Assembly (NCBI RefSeq): GCF_036346295.1
Contig: NZ_CP107819.1
Coordinates: 8,246,001 to 8,310,000, forward strand
Direction: 5' to 3'
DNA: 64,000 bases
Source of the DNA: Streptomyces sp. NBC_00536
Lineage (GTDB): Bacteria; Actinomycetota; Actinomycetes; Streptomycetales; Streptomycetaceae
A program made the translations under genes and the position numbers. The notes under the pieces were generated by a model. It was not told where the DNA came from. It saw only the letters and a program-made list of their open reading frames with translations, and ran no database searches. This document shows, piece by piece, positions 32,910 through 41,010 of this stretch; position 1 is the first letter of the stretch, and each line of letters begins with the position of its first letter.

Positions 32910-33619
32910 CGCGCGTCCGAGCGGCCGGAGGTCTCCCGGGGGGTCTCCCGGGGCAGGGGCGCGCCGCCGGCGCCGGCCCGCGCCGCCCGGGCGGCCGCCA
33001 CCTGGTGGGGGCGGTGCGAACGGCCCTCGGCCGCCGCCGGGTCGCCGTCCATCCCGCCCAGCCGGACGGTCGCGCCCTCGGTGACCGGCGGCCCCGCGTC
33101 GTACTCGGGGAAGGCCGGGAAGGGCGCGGTCACCACCAGGTCCAGCGAGGGCTTCAGCTCGCCGCCGAGCGCGGACCAGATCTCGGCGAGCGAGCGTGCC
33201 TCCGTCTGCACGCCGGCCGCCGACAGCTGTACGGAGAGCCCCAGCGCCCGCAGGGAGCCCGGCAGTTCCTCCGGCGGCAGTACCTCGCGGGGCAGCAGCG
33301 TCGCGAGTACGGCGGACAACAGCCGGTGCTCGTCCTGCGGGGTCTTCGTCCAGGCCGTCACCAGGTACGACAGCTTGAACCAGCGCGGCGGTTGACTCCG
33401 CCGCACGACCACGTCCCGTTCGTCCCGCACCTCCGTCCGACCGCGCTGACGCCGGGCCACGTCCTCCCGGATGTCGTACAGGTAGGTGTTGACCACGGGG
33501 GCGTTGCGCCGGGCGGCCCAGTCCCGGGTCGGTGCCTCGAAGGACACCTCGATGCCCGAACCCGCCAACGCACCGCCGCCGAGGAGGCCCTTGAGCACCT
33601 CGTCCACCTCGTGGATCAC
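32906..33619 (-). CDS. cis16: DUF4255 cap/terminator protein, Afp16-like
   Basis: 237 aa from GTG 33619. The start IHEVDEVLKGLLGGGAL, the segment NTYLYDIREDVARRQRGR and the RWFKLSYLVTAWTKTPQDEHRLLS block are diagnostic of DUF4255 (Pvc16_N). These proteins cap the distal end of the tube/sheath and stop its growth. The Arg/Ala/Gly-rich C-terminal 45 residues are probably disordered. It is translationally coupled to the ATPase gene. Confidence 0.9.
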   Translation of the reverse strand: MIHEVDEVLKGLLGGGALAGSGIEVSFEAPTRDWAARRNAPVVNTYLYDIREDVARRQRGRTEVRDERDVVVRRSQPPRWFKLSYLVTAWTKTPQDEHRLLSAVLATLLPREVLPPEELPGSLRALGLSVQLSAAGVQTEARSLAEIWSALGGELKPSLDLVVTAPFPAFPEYDAGPPVTEGATVRLGGMDGDPAAAEGRSHRPHQVAAARAARAGAGGAPLPRETPRETSGRSDAR

Positions 33620-33783
33620 GTCCGCACTCCCGCCCTGCCCGCACGGCCGGCTCCGCCCGGTCCGTTGTCCTGCGCCGATCGTCCCCCGGACGGCACCCGG
33701 GCCACAGGAGCGAGGGGGACGACGGCGGGGCAGCCGGGCCTGCCCGCGCGGACACCCGTCGGCGCCCGCGGTTGCCCGAACGG

Positions 33784-34512
33784 TCAGATGTAGCCCTCCC
33801 GGAAGGCGAAGGCCACGGCGTGCGCACGATTGCGCAGGTGGAGCCGGATGGTGAGGCCGTGCATGACGTTCTTGACGGTCCGTTCGGAATAGGACAACTT
33901 GCCCGCGATCTCGGCGGTGTCGAGGCCCTCGGCGACCAGACGCAGGACGTCCACCTCGCGCGGTGTGAGCCCGAGGGCCGGCGGGCCGGACCGGCCCGCC
34001 GCGCCCCGGTGGAGCGTGCCCAGCTGGTGGATGAGCCGGCCCAGGAGATCGGCGGGCAGATCGCTGTCGCCGCGGGACGCGGCCAGCACCGCCTGCACCA
34101 GCCGCTCGGCGGTGGCGTCCTGGCGCCGGACGATCGCGCCGATCCCGCACTCCATCACGTCCAGCAGCTCGCTCTCCCGCATCGCGCCCACCACGAGAAC
34201 GGCGCGTGCGCCCTCGCTGCGCACGAGGCGGCGCAGCCGGGTCAGCGCGGCATCGTCGAGGACGTCCACCACGAGCAGGGCCACCGTGTCCGGACCGGAC
34301 TCCTCGCGCAGCTCGACCTCGGGGCGTCTGCGCAGCTGGCCGACCGCCCCCTCCAGGCTGATCGGGTCCGCGGCGTACACCGCCACGGGGACGCGCCGGT
34401 CCGCGGAGCCCGCGTGCGGGCCCGTACCGGCGGAGGGCGTGGTGAGGGAGGGCCTGGTGGCGGAGGACGTGGTGACGGAGGACGTAGTGATGGTCCGGGG
34501 TGAGTCGAGCAA
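33784..34512 (-). CDS. Atypical LuxR-type response regulator of the CIS locus
   Basis: About 242 aa from TTG 34512 (AGGGGA 4 nt upstream); GTG codons near VPVAVYAADP are possible later starts, and the frame is open to 34653. The receiver-like domain keeps a possible phosphoacceptor Asp (LLVVDVLDD). It has only one acidic residue in the first pocket (AADP), Gly instead of Thr/Ser (LVVGAM), and Arg instead of the conserved Lys (AIVRRQDA). Phosphorylation control may therefore be lost. The C-terminal LuxR HTH is intact (LTPREVDVLRLVAEGLDTAEIAGKLSYSERTVKN). It is divergent from the LAL regulator, at the same place as regulators flanking the S. coelicolor CIS cluster. Confidence 0.75.
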   Translation of the reverse strand: MLDSPRTITTSSVTTSSATRPSLTTPSAGTGPHAGSADRRVPVAVYAADPISLEGAVGQLRRRPEVELREESGPDTVALLVVDVLDDAALTRLRRLVRSEGARAVLVVGAMRESELLDVMECGIGAIVRRQDATAERLVQAVLAASRGDSDLPADLLGRLIHQLGTLHRGAAGRSGPPALGLTPREVDVLRLVAEGLDTAEIAGKLSYSERTVKNVMHGLTIRLHLRNRAHAVAFAFREGYI

Positions 34513-34818
34513 CGTTTCCCCTATGCAGCGGCCCGTCGTGCTGCTCGGGCCGGTAGTAGCCGATGAGCTCCTCAACAGTTCTGCGGGCGCCACGGGCAAC
34601 GCAATCGTGGACGACCACGGGCCCCACCACGAGAGCGCGGCGGTGATGACCACGAGGCCGGCCCGCTCCGTGCGCGTCGCCGCAGGTCACGGCGGTTCCC
34701 GTCGGCATTGGACCGGCCGTGGTGGGCGGAAGTGAGGTGCGCCACTTCCGGTCACCACGCCGCGCGCCCGGTCGTCTCATCCGGCGGCGGAGCACACCCT
34801 TGCCCGCGGGAGGTACTG
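34513..34818. other. Divergent promoter region of the two CIS regulators
   Basis: This 306-bp region separates two divergently transcribed LuxR-class regulators. It contains the inverted repeat at 34728-34749 and no gene. Reading frames through it are extensions of the two genes without ribosome support. Confidence 0.5.
34728..34749. promoter_or_regulatory. Inverted repeat between the two CIS regulators
   Basis: GGAAGTG and CACTTCC form perfect 7-bp arms around an 8-bp centre, 70 bp upstream of the LAL start codon. Outer bases (GTGG-GCGGAAGTG / CACTTCCGGTCACCAC) extend the dyad imperfectly. The position suits an operator for one of the two divergent LuxR-class regulators. Confidence 0.45.
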
Positions 34819-37773
34819 ATGACCACACCACTCCACGAGCGCGACGGCGCGCGGGCGCTCATCGCGGACCGGACGGAGCGGGCACGCTCCGGTTCCGGCT
34901 CCCTGGTGCTGCTCCAGGGAGCCACCGGCACCGGCCGCACCGCCGTGCTGGAGGGCGCCGTCCGGGACGCCGAGGGACTGGGCATGCGGGTGCTGTCGGC
35001 GCGGTGCTCGCCGGAGGACACCGGTGTGCCCTTCGCCACGGTGCTGCAACTCCTGGGCCCGGTGCCGGACTTCATTGACCTCGTGCCCGACCACGTCGAC
35101 CGGGGGAACGCCGCCCGGCTGTGGCGGCTGCTGCGCTCGTACGTGGCCGAGGGACCGCTCCTGATGGCGGTGGACGACGTCCACCTCGCCGACTCCGCGT
35201 CGCGCCGCTGGCTGCGCGAAGCGGTGCGCCACATCGACCGATTACCCGTATTACTCGTGGCGAGCGAGCGCAGCCAGTACGACATCGGCCCCCGGCGCTC
35301 CGGGCTCGCCCGGTCGCTGCCGCCCTCGCTCGTCCGCACCCACACGATCGACCCGCTCGGCGACGCGGCCGCCGCGGAACTCGTCCGGACCGCCCTGCCG
35401 ACGGCCGGACCCGAGTGGACGGCGCAGGCCGTACGGGCCGGTGCGGGCAACCCGCTGCTCCTGCACGCCCTGCTCCACGACCTCGGCGGCGCACCGGACG
35501 CGGCCCAGCCCCTGCCGGACACCTGCGCCGCGCTGTATCCCGGCAGTTACCCGGCGGCCGTCTCGTGGTGGCTGGAGAGCGCGGGCCGCGCGACGGCCGA
35601 GGTGGCCCGCTGCCTGGCAGCCCTGGAGGAGGCCTGGCCCCGGCCGACCGCGCCCCGGCACCGCCCACCGCAATGCCCGCCCGGGACCGACGGGAGCGCC
35701 ACGGCGGACCCGTCCGCGGCCGGCGGCCTGGCGGATCCGGGCGTGGCCGGCGCCCCGGCAGGTTCCGGCGCGGCCGGGGTCTCGGTGGGTGCGTACGCGC
35801 CTGTGGCCCCGACGGCTCCCGACGCGGCCGGCGCCCCGGCGGATCCGGGCGTGGCCGGGCTCCTGGCGGAGGCGGCCGGTGCGGATCCCGCACGGGTCAA
35901 GGGCTGGCTCACCGCGATGACCCGCATCGGTCTGCTGCGCCCGGACCCCGCCGGCCTGCCGCGCTTCGCGCACCGGCTGCTGCGCGACGCCGTGCTGAGC
36001 GGCTGGCCCACCACCCGGCGGGAGGCGGCGCACCTGGTGGCGGCGAAGACGATGCTGCGGCGCGGCGAGCGCGTCGAGGCGGTCGCCGCCCACCTGCTGC
36101 GCACGCCGGGCGACGGCCTGCCCTGGGCACTGCGCGTCCTGCGGGACGCGGCGACCGTCGCGGTGCACGACGCCCGCCCCCGCGACGCGGCGGGCTATCT
36201 GCGCCGCGCCCTGGACGAACCGCTCTCCGACGACCACCGCCAGCGCCTGCTGACCGAACTGGGCTCGCTGGAGTACGCCTCGGACGACGGCACGGTGGCG
36301 ATCGCCCGCCTGGCCGAGGCCCAGTACCTGCCGGCCGCGCCCCGCGACCGGGTGCGCGCCGCCGTCGCCCTCGGCACGGCCCTGGTCGGCCGCGGCGAGG
36401 TCACCACGGCGCTGGAGGTGATGCGGCGCACGGAGGACGGCCTGCACGGCCACCCGGGACTCGCCCGCACCGTCCAGACCGTCACCGCGCTGCTGTCCGA
36501 CGCCGACCTCGCCTCCCGCCAGGAGACCTACCGCAGGCTCTCCGCGAGCGGCGAGGACGCGCCGGAACTCGTCGGCACCGCCAGCCGGGCCCTGCTGGTG
36601 CGGTACGAGGCGACTGCCGGGCTGATCTCGGCCGGCGAGGCCATGACCCGCGTACGGGCCCTGCTCGCGCAGCCCTGCGACCCGCTGGCCGAGCCGTTCC
36701 TGCTGGGGACGGCGGCGGCGGTCGCCGAGTGGGCCGACGAACTCGACGAGGCCGAGCGGCTCGTGGACCGGGGCCTGGTCGGCCGGCACCCCGCCCTGCT
36801 CCACCCCATGGAGGACGCCCTCCTCAACACCCGCGCGGACATCGCCGCCGCCCGTGGAGATGTCGCCCGGCTGATCGCGGTGCGCGGCGACGGCGCGGCC
36901 GTCGCCGCACGCGCCCACGGCGGGCCCTCCAACCGGGACGCCCACGTGCTGATGGCACTCGTCCACACGGGCCGTCCGGAGGAGGCCCGACGGCTGGCCG
37001 AAGCCTTCGACCTCGGCCTGGCCCCGGAATCGTGGGAGCTGAACCGCTTCCTCTACGCGCGGGGAGTGCAGCGCCTCGCCGCCGGCGACCCGGCGGGCGC
37101 GCTGCACGACTTCCTGGAGTGCGGCCGCCGCCAGAGCGCCCGTGAGGTGCTCAGCCCGGTGGTCACCCCCTGGCGGACGGCGGTCGCCCAGTGCCGGCTC
37201 GCCTTCGGGGGCAACCAGGAAGCCCTGGCCCTGGCCACCGAGGAACTGCGGCTGGCGCGGGTGTGGAACACCCCGCGCACGGTGGGACGCGCGCTGCGCG
37301 TCCTCGGCACCGCGACCGGCGGCCGCCGGGGGCTGGACCTCGCGGAGGAAGCGGTCGGGACCCTCAGGGACGCGCCCGCCGACGCCGGCATGGAACTGGT
37401 CGAGGCCCTCCTCGCCCAAGGCCGCCAGCTCCTCGCCGCCGGCGAACGCGGCCGCGCCCGCGACCGGCTGCGCGAGGCGGCGGACCTGGCCGAGCGAAAG
37501 GGCGGCCTGCGGCTGCTGGCCTTGGCCGAGCAGGCCCTGCGCGAGGGCGGCGCCCGGGTCCCGGCCGCGGCGCGCACCGGCTCGGCGGCCCTGACCGGCA
37601 GCGAGCGCCGCATCGCCGAACTGGCCGCGGCGGGCAGGACGAACACCGAGATCGCCGACCTCCTCCACCTGGCCCGGCGCACCGTGGAGACCCACCTGAC
37701 GAGCACCTACCGGAAACTGGGCATCCGCCGCAGGGCAGAACTGCCCGCCACCCTCGTCCGCATCCGCCGATGA
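34819..37773 (+). CDS. LAL-type (large ATP-binding LuxR) transcriptional regulator with two TTA codons
   Basis: 984 aa from ATG 34819, preceded by GGGAGG. Walker A is GATGTGRT (about 34-41) and the Walker B-like segment is LLMAVDDVHLAD. A long helical repeat region follows. The C-terminal LuxR HTH reads LTGSERRIAELAAAGRTNTEIADLLHLARRTVETHL. Residues 285-355 are a Pro/Gly/Ala insertion with ADPGVAG-type repeats. Two rare TTA Leu codons lie at 35242-35244 and 35251-35253 (residues 142 and 145), so translation should need the bldA tRNA. LAL regulators usually activate neighbouring clusters; here the CIS genes are the likely target. Confidence 0.85.
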   Translation: MTTPLHERDGARALIADRTERARSGSGSLVLLQGATGTGRTAVLEGAVRDAEGLGMRVLSARCSPEDTGVPFATVLQLLGPVPDFIDLVPDHVDRGNAARLWRLLRSYVAEGPLLMAVDDVHLADSASRRWLREAVRHIDRLPVLLVASERSQYDIGPRRSGLARSLPPSLVRTHTIDPLGDAAAAELVRTALPTAGPEWTAQAVRAGAGNPLLLHALLHDLGGAPDAAQPLPDTCAALYPGSYPAAVSWWLESAGRATAEVARCLAALEEAWPRPTAPRHRPPQCPPGTDGSATADPSAAGGLADPGVAGAPAGSGAAGVSVGAYAPVAPTAPDAAGAPADPGVAGLLAEAAGADPARVKGWLTAMTRIGLLRPDPAGLPRFAHRLLRDAVLSGWPTTRREAAHLVAAKTMLRRGERVEAVAAHLLRTPGDGLPWALRVLRDAATVAVHDARPRDAAGYLRRALDEPLSDDHRQRLLTELGSLEYASDDGTVAIARLAEAQYLPAAPRDRVRAAVALGTALVGRGEVTTALEVMRRTEDGLHGHPGLARTVQTVTALLSDADLASRQETYRRLSASGEDAPELVGTASRALLVRYEATAGLISAGEAMTRVRALLAQPCDPLAEPFLLGTAAAVAEWADELDEAERLVDRGLVGRHPALLHPMEDALLNTRADIAAARGDVARLIAVRGDGAAVAARAHGGPSNRDAHVLMALVHTGRPEEARRLAEAFDLGLAPESWELNRFLYARGVQRLAAGDPAGALHDFLECGRRQSAREVLSPVVTPWRTAVAQCRLAFGGNQEALALATEELRLARVWNTPRTVGRALRVLGTATGGRRGLDLAEEAVGTLRDAPADAGMELVEALLAQGRQLLAAGERGRARDRLREAADLAERKGGLRLLALAEQALREGGARVPAAARTGSAALTGSERRIAELAAAGRTNTEIADLLHLARRTVETHLTSTYRKLGIRRRAELPATLVRIRR

Positions 37774-37777
37774 AAGC

Positions 37778-37915
37778 TCACGCGAGGAGTTCCGCGAGCC
37801 GGGCCATCTCGGTGGGCGGGTCGACCACCGGCTGGATGAGGAGTTCGTCGACGTCGGCCCGCTCCAGGGTGGTGATACGGGCGAGGAGTCCGTCGCGGGT
37901 GGACCCGGTCCGGTT
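37778..37915 (-). pseudogene. C-terminal remnant of an LLM-class flavin-dependent oxidoreductase
   Basis: About 45 codons ending at 37778 read STRDGLLARITTLERADVDE, then LLIQPVVDPPTEMARLAELL. This is the usual C-terminal end of luciferase-like F420/FMN oxidoreductases (DELLIQP..DP...M..LA). The rest of the gene is missing, and the next fragment is in another frame. It begins 5 bp after the LAL stop on the opposite strand. Confidence 0.5.
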
Positions 37916-37923
37916 CCGCCCCG

Positions 37924-38131
37924 TCAGCCGCCCAGCAGACCGTCCAGTGCCTCCCGCGCCTCGCGCGTGTCGCGGTGCTCCTCGCCCAGGATCCGCGCAC
38001 GGTCGGCGACGACCTCGCGGAGCAGGGCCACCGCCGACTCGGCCTCCCCCAGCCGCGCCAGGGTCCGGGCCCGGCCGAACCTCGTCGTGATGACCTCCGG
38101 GTGCTCGGGGTTGGCGTAGCCGATCTTCCCC
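37924..38131 (-). pseudogene. C-terminal remnant of a tetratricopeptide-repeat protein
   Basis: The frame ending at 37924 reads IGYANPEHPEVITTRFGRAR, then TLARLGEAESAVALLREVVADRARILGEEHRDTREAREALDGLL. This is a typical Streptomyces TPR/NB-ARC C-terminus with P-x-H-PEV and G-x-EHPDT-type motifs. Upstream of about 38131 the pattern stops. It is a fragment without a start. Confidence 0.5.
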
Positions 38132-38134
38132 GAG

Positions 38135-38251
38135 GACGACGCCGTGCTCGAACGCACCCGGCGGGTCGGCAACCGCGACTTCGACCCGCACGCGGCGACG
38201 GAGTACCTCAGCCACTGGGAGACGGTGGAGCCGCTCGCAGAGCTGCTCTGA
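38135..38251 (+). pseudogene. Unidentified plus-strand C-terminal gene scrap
   Basis: 39 codons read DDAVLERTRRVGNRDFDPHA, then ATEYLSHWETVEPLAELL, stop. Amino-acid use looks like a real protein end, but the frame has no start and butts against the TPR scrap on the opposite strand. I do not recognise the family. Confidence 0.35.
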
Positions 38252-38253
38252 CC

Positions 38254-39348
38254 TCAGTTGAGCCGCAGGAGCGGGGTGTCCGTGGTGAGGACGGTCCGCA
38301 GGGCGGGGATGTCCGCCCAGGTCAGGCCCAGGGTGCGGGCGGCGTGGCGGAGGGTGACGTGGTCGGCTCCGTCGGCCGCTGCGCGCAGCGCCCGTACGAT
38401 TCCGTCCCGGTCGAGGAGGGCCATCCCGCCGGCGGGCGGCTCCTGCCGGGGTGTCCGGGTACGTTCGCTCTCCAGCCCGGGAATGCCGGTGAGCCGGTGG
38501 GAGACGTCGGCGGCGGCGGCCAGGGTCGCCGGGCGCTCCTCGACGAGGGCCCGGGCCACGGGATTGTGGCCGATGGCCTCCTGGAGCGGCAAGGGGTACA
38601 GCCGCGGGGAGGCATCCGTGAGCGCGATGACGTGGTTGACGGTGCGCACGGTGCCGCGGGCGCCGTGGATGGCGGCGGCCCAGAGTGCGGATGCCTCGGA
38701 GGGGTGCCAGGCCAGTGCGCGGGCGGCCGCCGCCGTCGTGTTCCGGCCGGGGACGAGGGGCGTGCTCGTGGCGAGGCGTTCGAGGAGGATCCGTTCGCCG
38801 ATCTCCCCGTCGAGGCCGGGCCCCGCGACGTGCACGGTGGTGGGGATCCCCGCGAGGTGGCAGGCGGCGAGGGTGAGGGCGTCGCCGAACGGGCTGCACA
38901 GCCCGGGCTCGTCGCCGTGGGTCAGGATGTCGCCGCCGATGTCGACGACGTGGATCCGGCCGCCCGATCCTCCGGCCATGGACGCGATCTGCCGGGCCAG
39001 GGCGGCGAGTCCCCGGCCGGGGTCGAGGAGCAGCAGCCGGGCGGGCAGGTCCCGGGCGAGTGCGGGCATGGTCGATCCGGCCGGCGGGCGGGCCCGGGTG
39101 GCCGGGGTGAAGGCCGCGAACCCGCCGCCCCGGCCGCCCCCGGCCTCGTGGACGAGCCCGTCGAAGTCCCCTTCGCCGAGGGGGCTGGAGGTCGGGTCGA
39201 CCTCGGGGCGCTCCCACGCGTAGGTGGCGATCAGCGGCGGGCGGGCCGGGCGGGCCGGACCGGCCGGGTCCGCCGCGAGGGCGCGGGCGGCGACGAGGGT
39301 CCCGACGGGATCCCCTCCGCCGCCCGCCGCGATGTACAGACCGCTCAC
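38254..39348 (-). CDS. DUF1152-family protein
   Basis: 364 aa from GTG 39348, overlapping the radical SAM gene stop (GTGA). A Gly-rich nucleotide-binding-like start (LYIAAGGGGDPVGTLVAARAL) precedes the DUF1152 segments IHVVDIGGDILTHGDEPGLCSPFGDAL, ACHLAGIPTTVHVAGPGLDGEI and HGARGTVRTVNHVIALTDASP. The role of DUF1152 proteins is unknown to me. Tight coupling to a HemW-like radical SAM enzyme and the nearby ATP-grasp genes suggest a part in a small-molecule pathway. No signal peptide or membrane helix is visible. Confidence 0.8.
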   Translation of the reverse strand: MSGLYIAAGGGGDPVGTLVAARALAADPAGPARPARPPLIATYAWERPEVDPTSSPLGEGDFDGLVHEAGGGRGGGFAAFTPATRARPPAGSTMPALARDLPARLLLLDPGRGLAALARQIASMAGGSGGRIHVVDIGGDILTHGDEPGLCSPFGDALTLAACHLAGIPTTVHVAGPGLDGEIGERILLERLATSTPLVPGRNTTAAAARALAWHPSEASALWAAAIHGARGTVRTVNHVIALTDASPRLYPLPLQEAIGHNPVARALVEERPATLAAAADVSHRLTGIPGLESERTRTPRQEPPAGGMALLDRDGIVRALRAAADGADHVTLRHAARTLGLTWADIPALRTVLTTDTPLLRLN

Positions 39349-40793
39349 GCGGCTCCCTCGCGCTCGCGCAGGTCGATTCCGGTGATCCGGACCGGCGTTG
39401 CCCCCATGTTCTTCCGCGCGCGCTTGTTGGCCGCGTGCAGCTGTTCGTAGTACTCGCGGTCGAGGTCCTTGACGGACCCGGAGTAGAACATCCAGGACAG
39501 CACGTCGCGGTACTTGAAGCCCTTGGGGGTCAGCTGGACGCGCCGGCCGAGGCGGTGGATCAGTCCGTTGGATTCCGCGGCCTCCAGGACGGGCTCGAAC
39601 TCGGCGGCGTGCTCCTGGTAGCCGAAGCGGTCGAGTTCGCCGAGGTCGAGGTCGAAGGTGTCGAGGACGAGGCGCTTGCGGACGAGCTCCTCGGCGGTCA
39701 GCTCGAAGCCGGTGACGGGCGCGAGTTCGTGGCTCCCGGCCCTCGCGATGTAGTCGGCGACCTCGGCCGCCGACGGCTTCACGCTGCCGCACATGTAGTC
39801 GAGCACGCTGGTGTAGGAGCGGGCGCCGACGCCGAGGCCGAGCAGGGGCACGCCGTGGAAGGTGAGCACCTTCTGCACGTAGCCGCCGCGGCCGGGCTTC
39901 TTGTAGCGCACGGAGCCCTCCTGGACGTAGCCGTGGTCGAGGAAGACCTGGCGCGCGTAGTCGTAGCGCTCGTACAGCTCGGGCTGCCACATGTACTGGT
40001 AGGCGCCGGTCCTGGAGAACCAGGCGTCCGGCCGCACCGTCAGGAAGTAGGTGCTGATGGTGGTGGGTTGGAGCGCGGCCAGCTCGTCCACGCTCTGACG
40101 CCAGGTTTCGGGGGTCTGCCCCGCGAAACCCATGATCAGGTCGGTGGAGAGGTCCGGCAGGCCCAGCTCCTGGGCGGTGCGGAGGGCGCGGCGGATGACG
40201 TCCTCGTCCTCGCCGCCGCGGCCGGCCTCGCGGATCTCGCGCGGGACGAGGGACTGGATGCCGACGTTGGCGCGGGTGAGGCCCATGTCGATGAGGGCCT
40301 TGAACTCGTCGGGGGCGTCGGCGATCGACGACGGGGTGGCTTCCACGGCGATTTCCTCCGCCGTGGAGCGCCAGTTGGGGTAGATCTCGCCGATGGTGGC
40401 GAATATCTGCTCGAAGTGGCGGGGCCGCAGCAGGGCGGGAGTCCCGCCGCCGATGTAGACGGTGCGCAGCCGGCGGGCCTGGATGATCTCCGCGTGATCG
40501 CGGATCTGCGTACAGAGGGCGTCGGTGTAGGCGTCGTAGACGTCCTCGTCGGTGCTGATGATGGTGTACAGGTTGCAGAACCCGCATTTGCGGTCGCAGA
40601 AGGGTACGTGCAGGTAGAGGTTGAGCTCGGGTACCTGGTGGTTGGCGAGGTCCGCGGCCCAGATGTCGGGGACGGTCCATTTTCCTTCGGGGAGCGGGCG
40701 GTAGGTGGAGCGGGGCGGGTACGAGTACTGGTAGGGCGGAATGACGCCCTGTTCGATGTGGTCGGCGAGCTCCTGGTGCAGCCTGCTGGTCAC
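39345..40793 (-). CDS. HemW/HemN-like radical SAM protein
   Basis: 482 aa from GTG 40793, with GGAAGG 7 nt upstream. The N-terminal 60 residues are an extension with YPPRSTYRPL. Then LHVPFCDRKCGFCN gives the radical SAM cluster Cys66, Cys70 and Cys73, and YIGGGTPALL follows. FAGQTPETW and the later GLGVGARSY are typical of the coproporphyrinogen-oxidase-like (HemN/HemW) group. That group includes haem chaperones and class C radical SAM methyltransferases/cyclopropanases of natural-product pathways. The C-terminal 120 residues (LRKRLVLDTFDLDL-like winged helix) fit the HemN C-terminal domain. Position in a cluster with ATP-grasp ligases favours a biosynthetic role over haem handling. Confidence 0.85.
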   Translation of the reverse strand: MTSRLHQELADHIEQGVIPPYQYSYPPRSTYRPLPEGKWTVPDIWAADLANHQVPELNLYLHVPFCDRKCGFCNLYTIISTDEDVYDAYTDALCTQIRDHAEIIQARRLRTVYIGGGTPALLRPRHFEQIFATIGEIYPNWRSTAEEIAVEATPSSIADAPDEFKALIDMGLTRANVGIQSLVPREIREAGRGGEDEDVIRRALRTAQELGLPDLSTDLIMGFAGQTPETWRQSVDELAALQPTTISTYFLTVRPDAWFSRTGAYQYMWQPELYERYDYARQVFLDHGYVQEGSVRYKKPGRGGYVQKVLTFHGVPLLGLGVGARSYTSVLDYMCGSVKPSAAEVADYIARAGSHELAPVTGFELTAEELVRKRLVLDTFDLDLGELDRFGYQEHAAEFEPVLEAAESNGLIHRLGRRVQLTPKGFKYRDVLSWMFYSGSVKDLDREYYEQLHAANKRARKNMGATPVRITGIDLREREGAA

Positions 40794-40905
40794 GGTGTTG
40801 CCTTCCCGAACGGGTGCGGGCGCGGGTTCACCCAGCCTGGCGATCCGACCACGGTTCGCCCCTCTGGGCCCATCGGGTGGGCGCACCAAATACCGCACAC
40901 CTACT

Positions 40906-40954
40906 GGCCAGTTCATTGTGGATTGCTCCAAATGCGGCTCTCGAAAGGCCAGTT
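40906..40954. promoter_or_regulatory. Direct repeats in the divergent promoter of the ATP-grasp/radical SAM cluster
   Basis: GGCCAGTTCATT at 40906-40917 and GGCCAGTTGATT at 40947-40958 are near-identical, 41 bp apart (about four helical turns). They lie within the 217-bp region between two divergent genes. GGGCCCAT also occurs twice nearby. They are candidates for a shared regulator-binding site. Confidence 0.35.
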
Positions 40955-41010
40955 GATTTCGTCTGTCGGGCCCATAGCCGCCGCACCCGGCCCACGGCTT
41001 TGCTGGAGGA

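Noticed and set aside
30861-33827. 988-aa ATPase with a long N-terminal extension
   Set aside because: Residues before GTG 32909 overlap the DUF4255 gene and read as shadow; the GTGA overlap gives the start.
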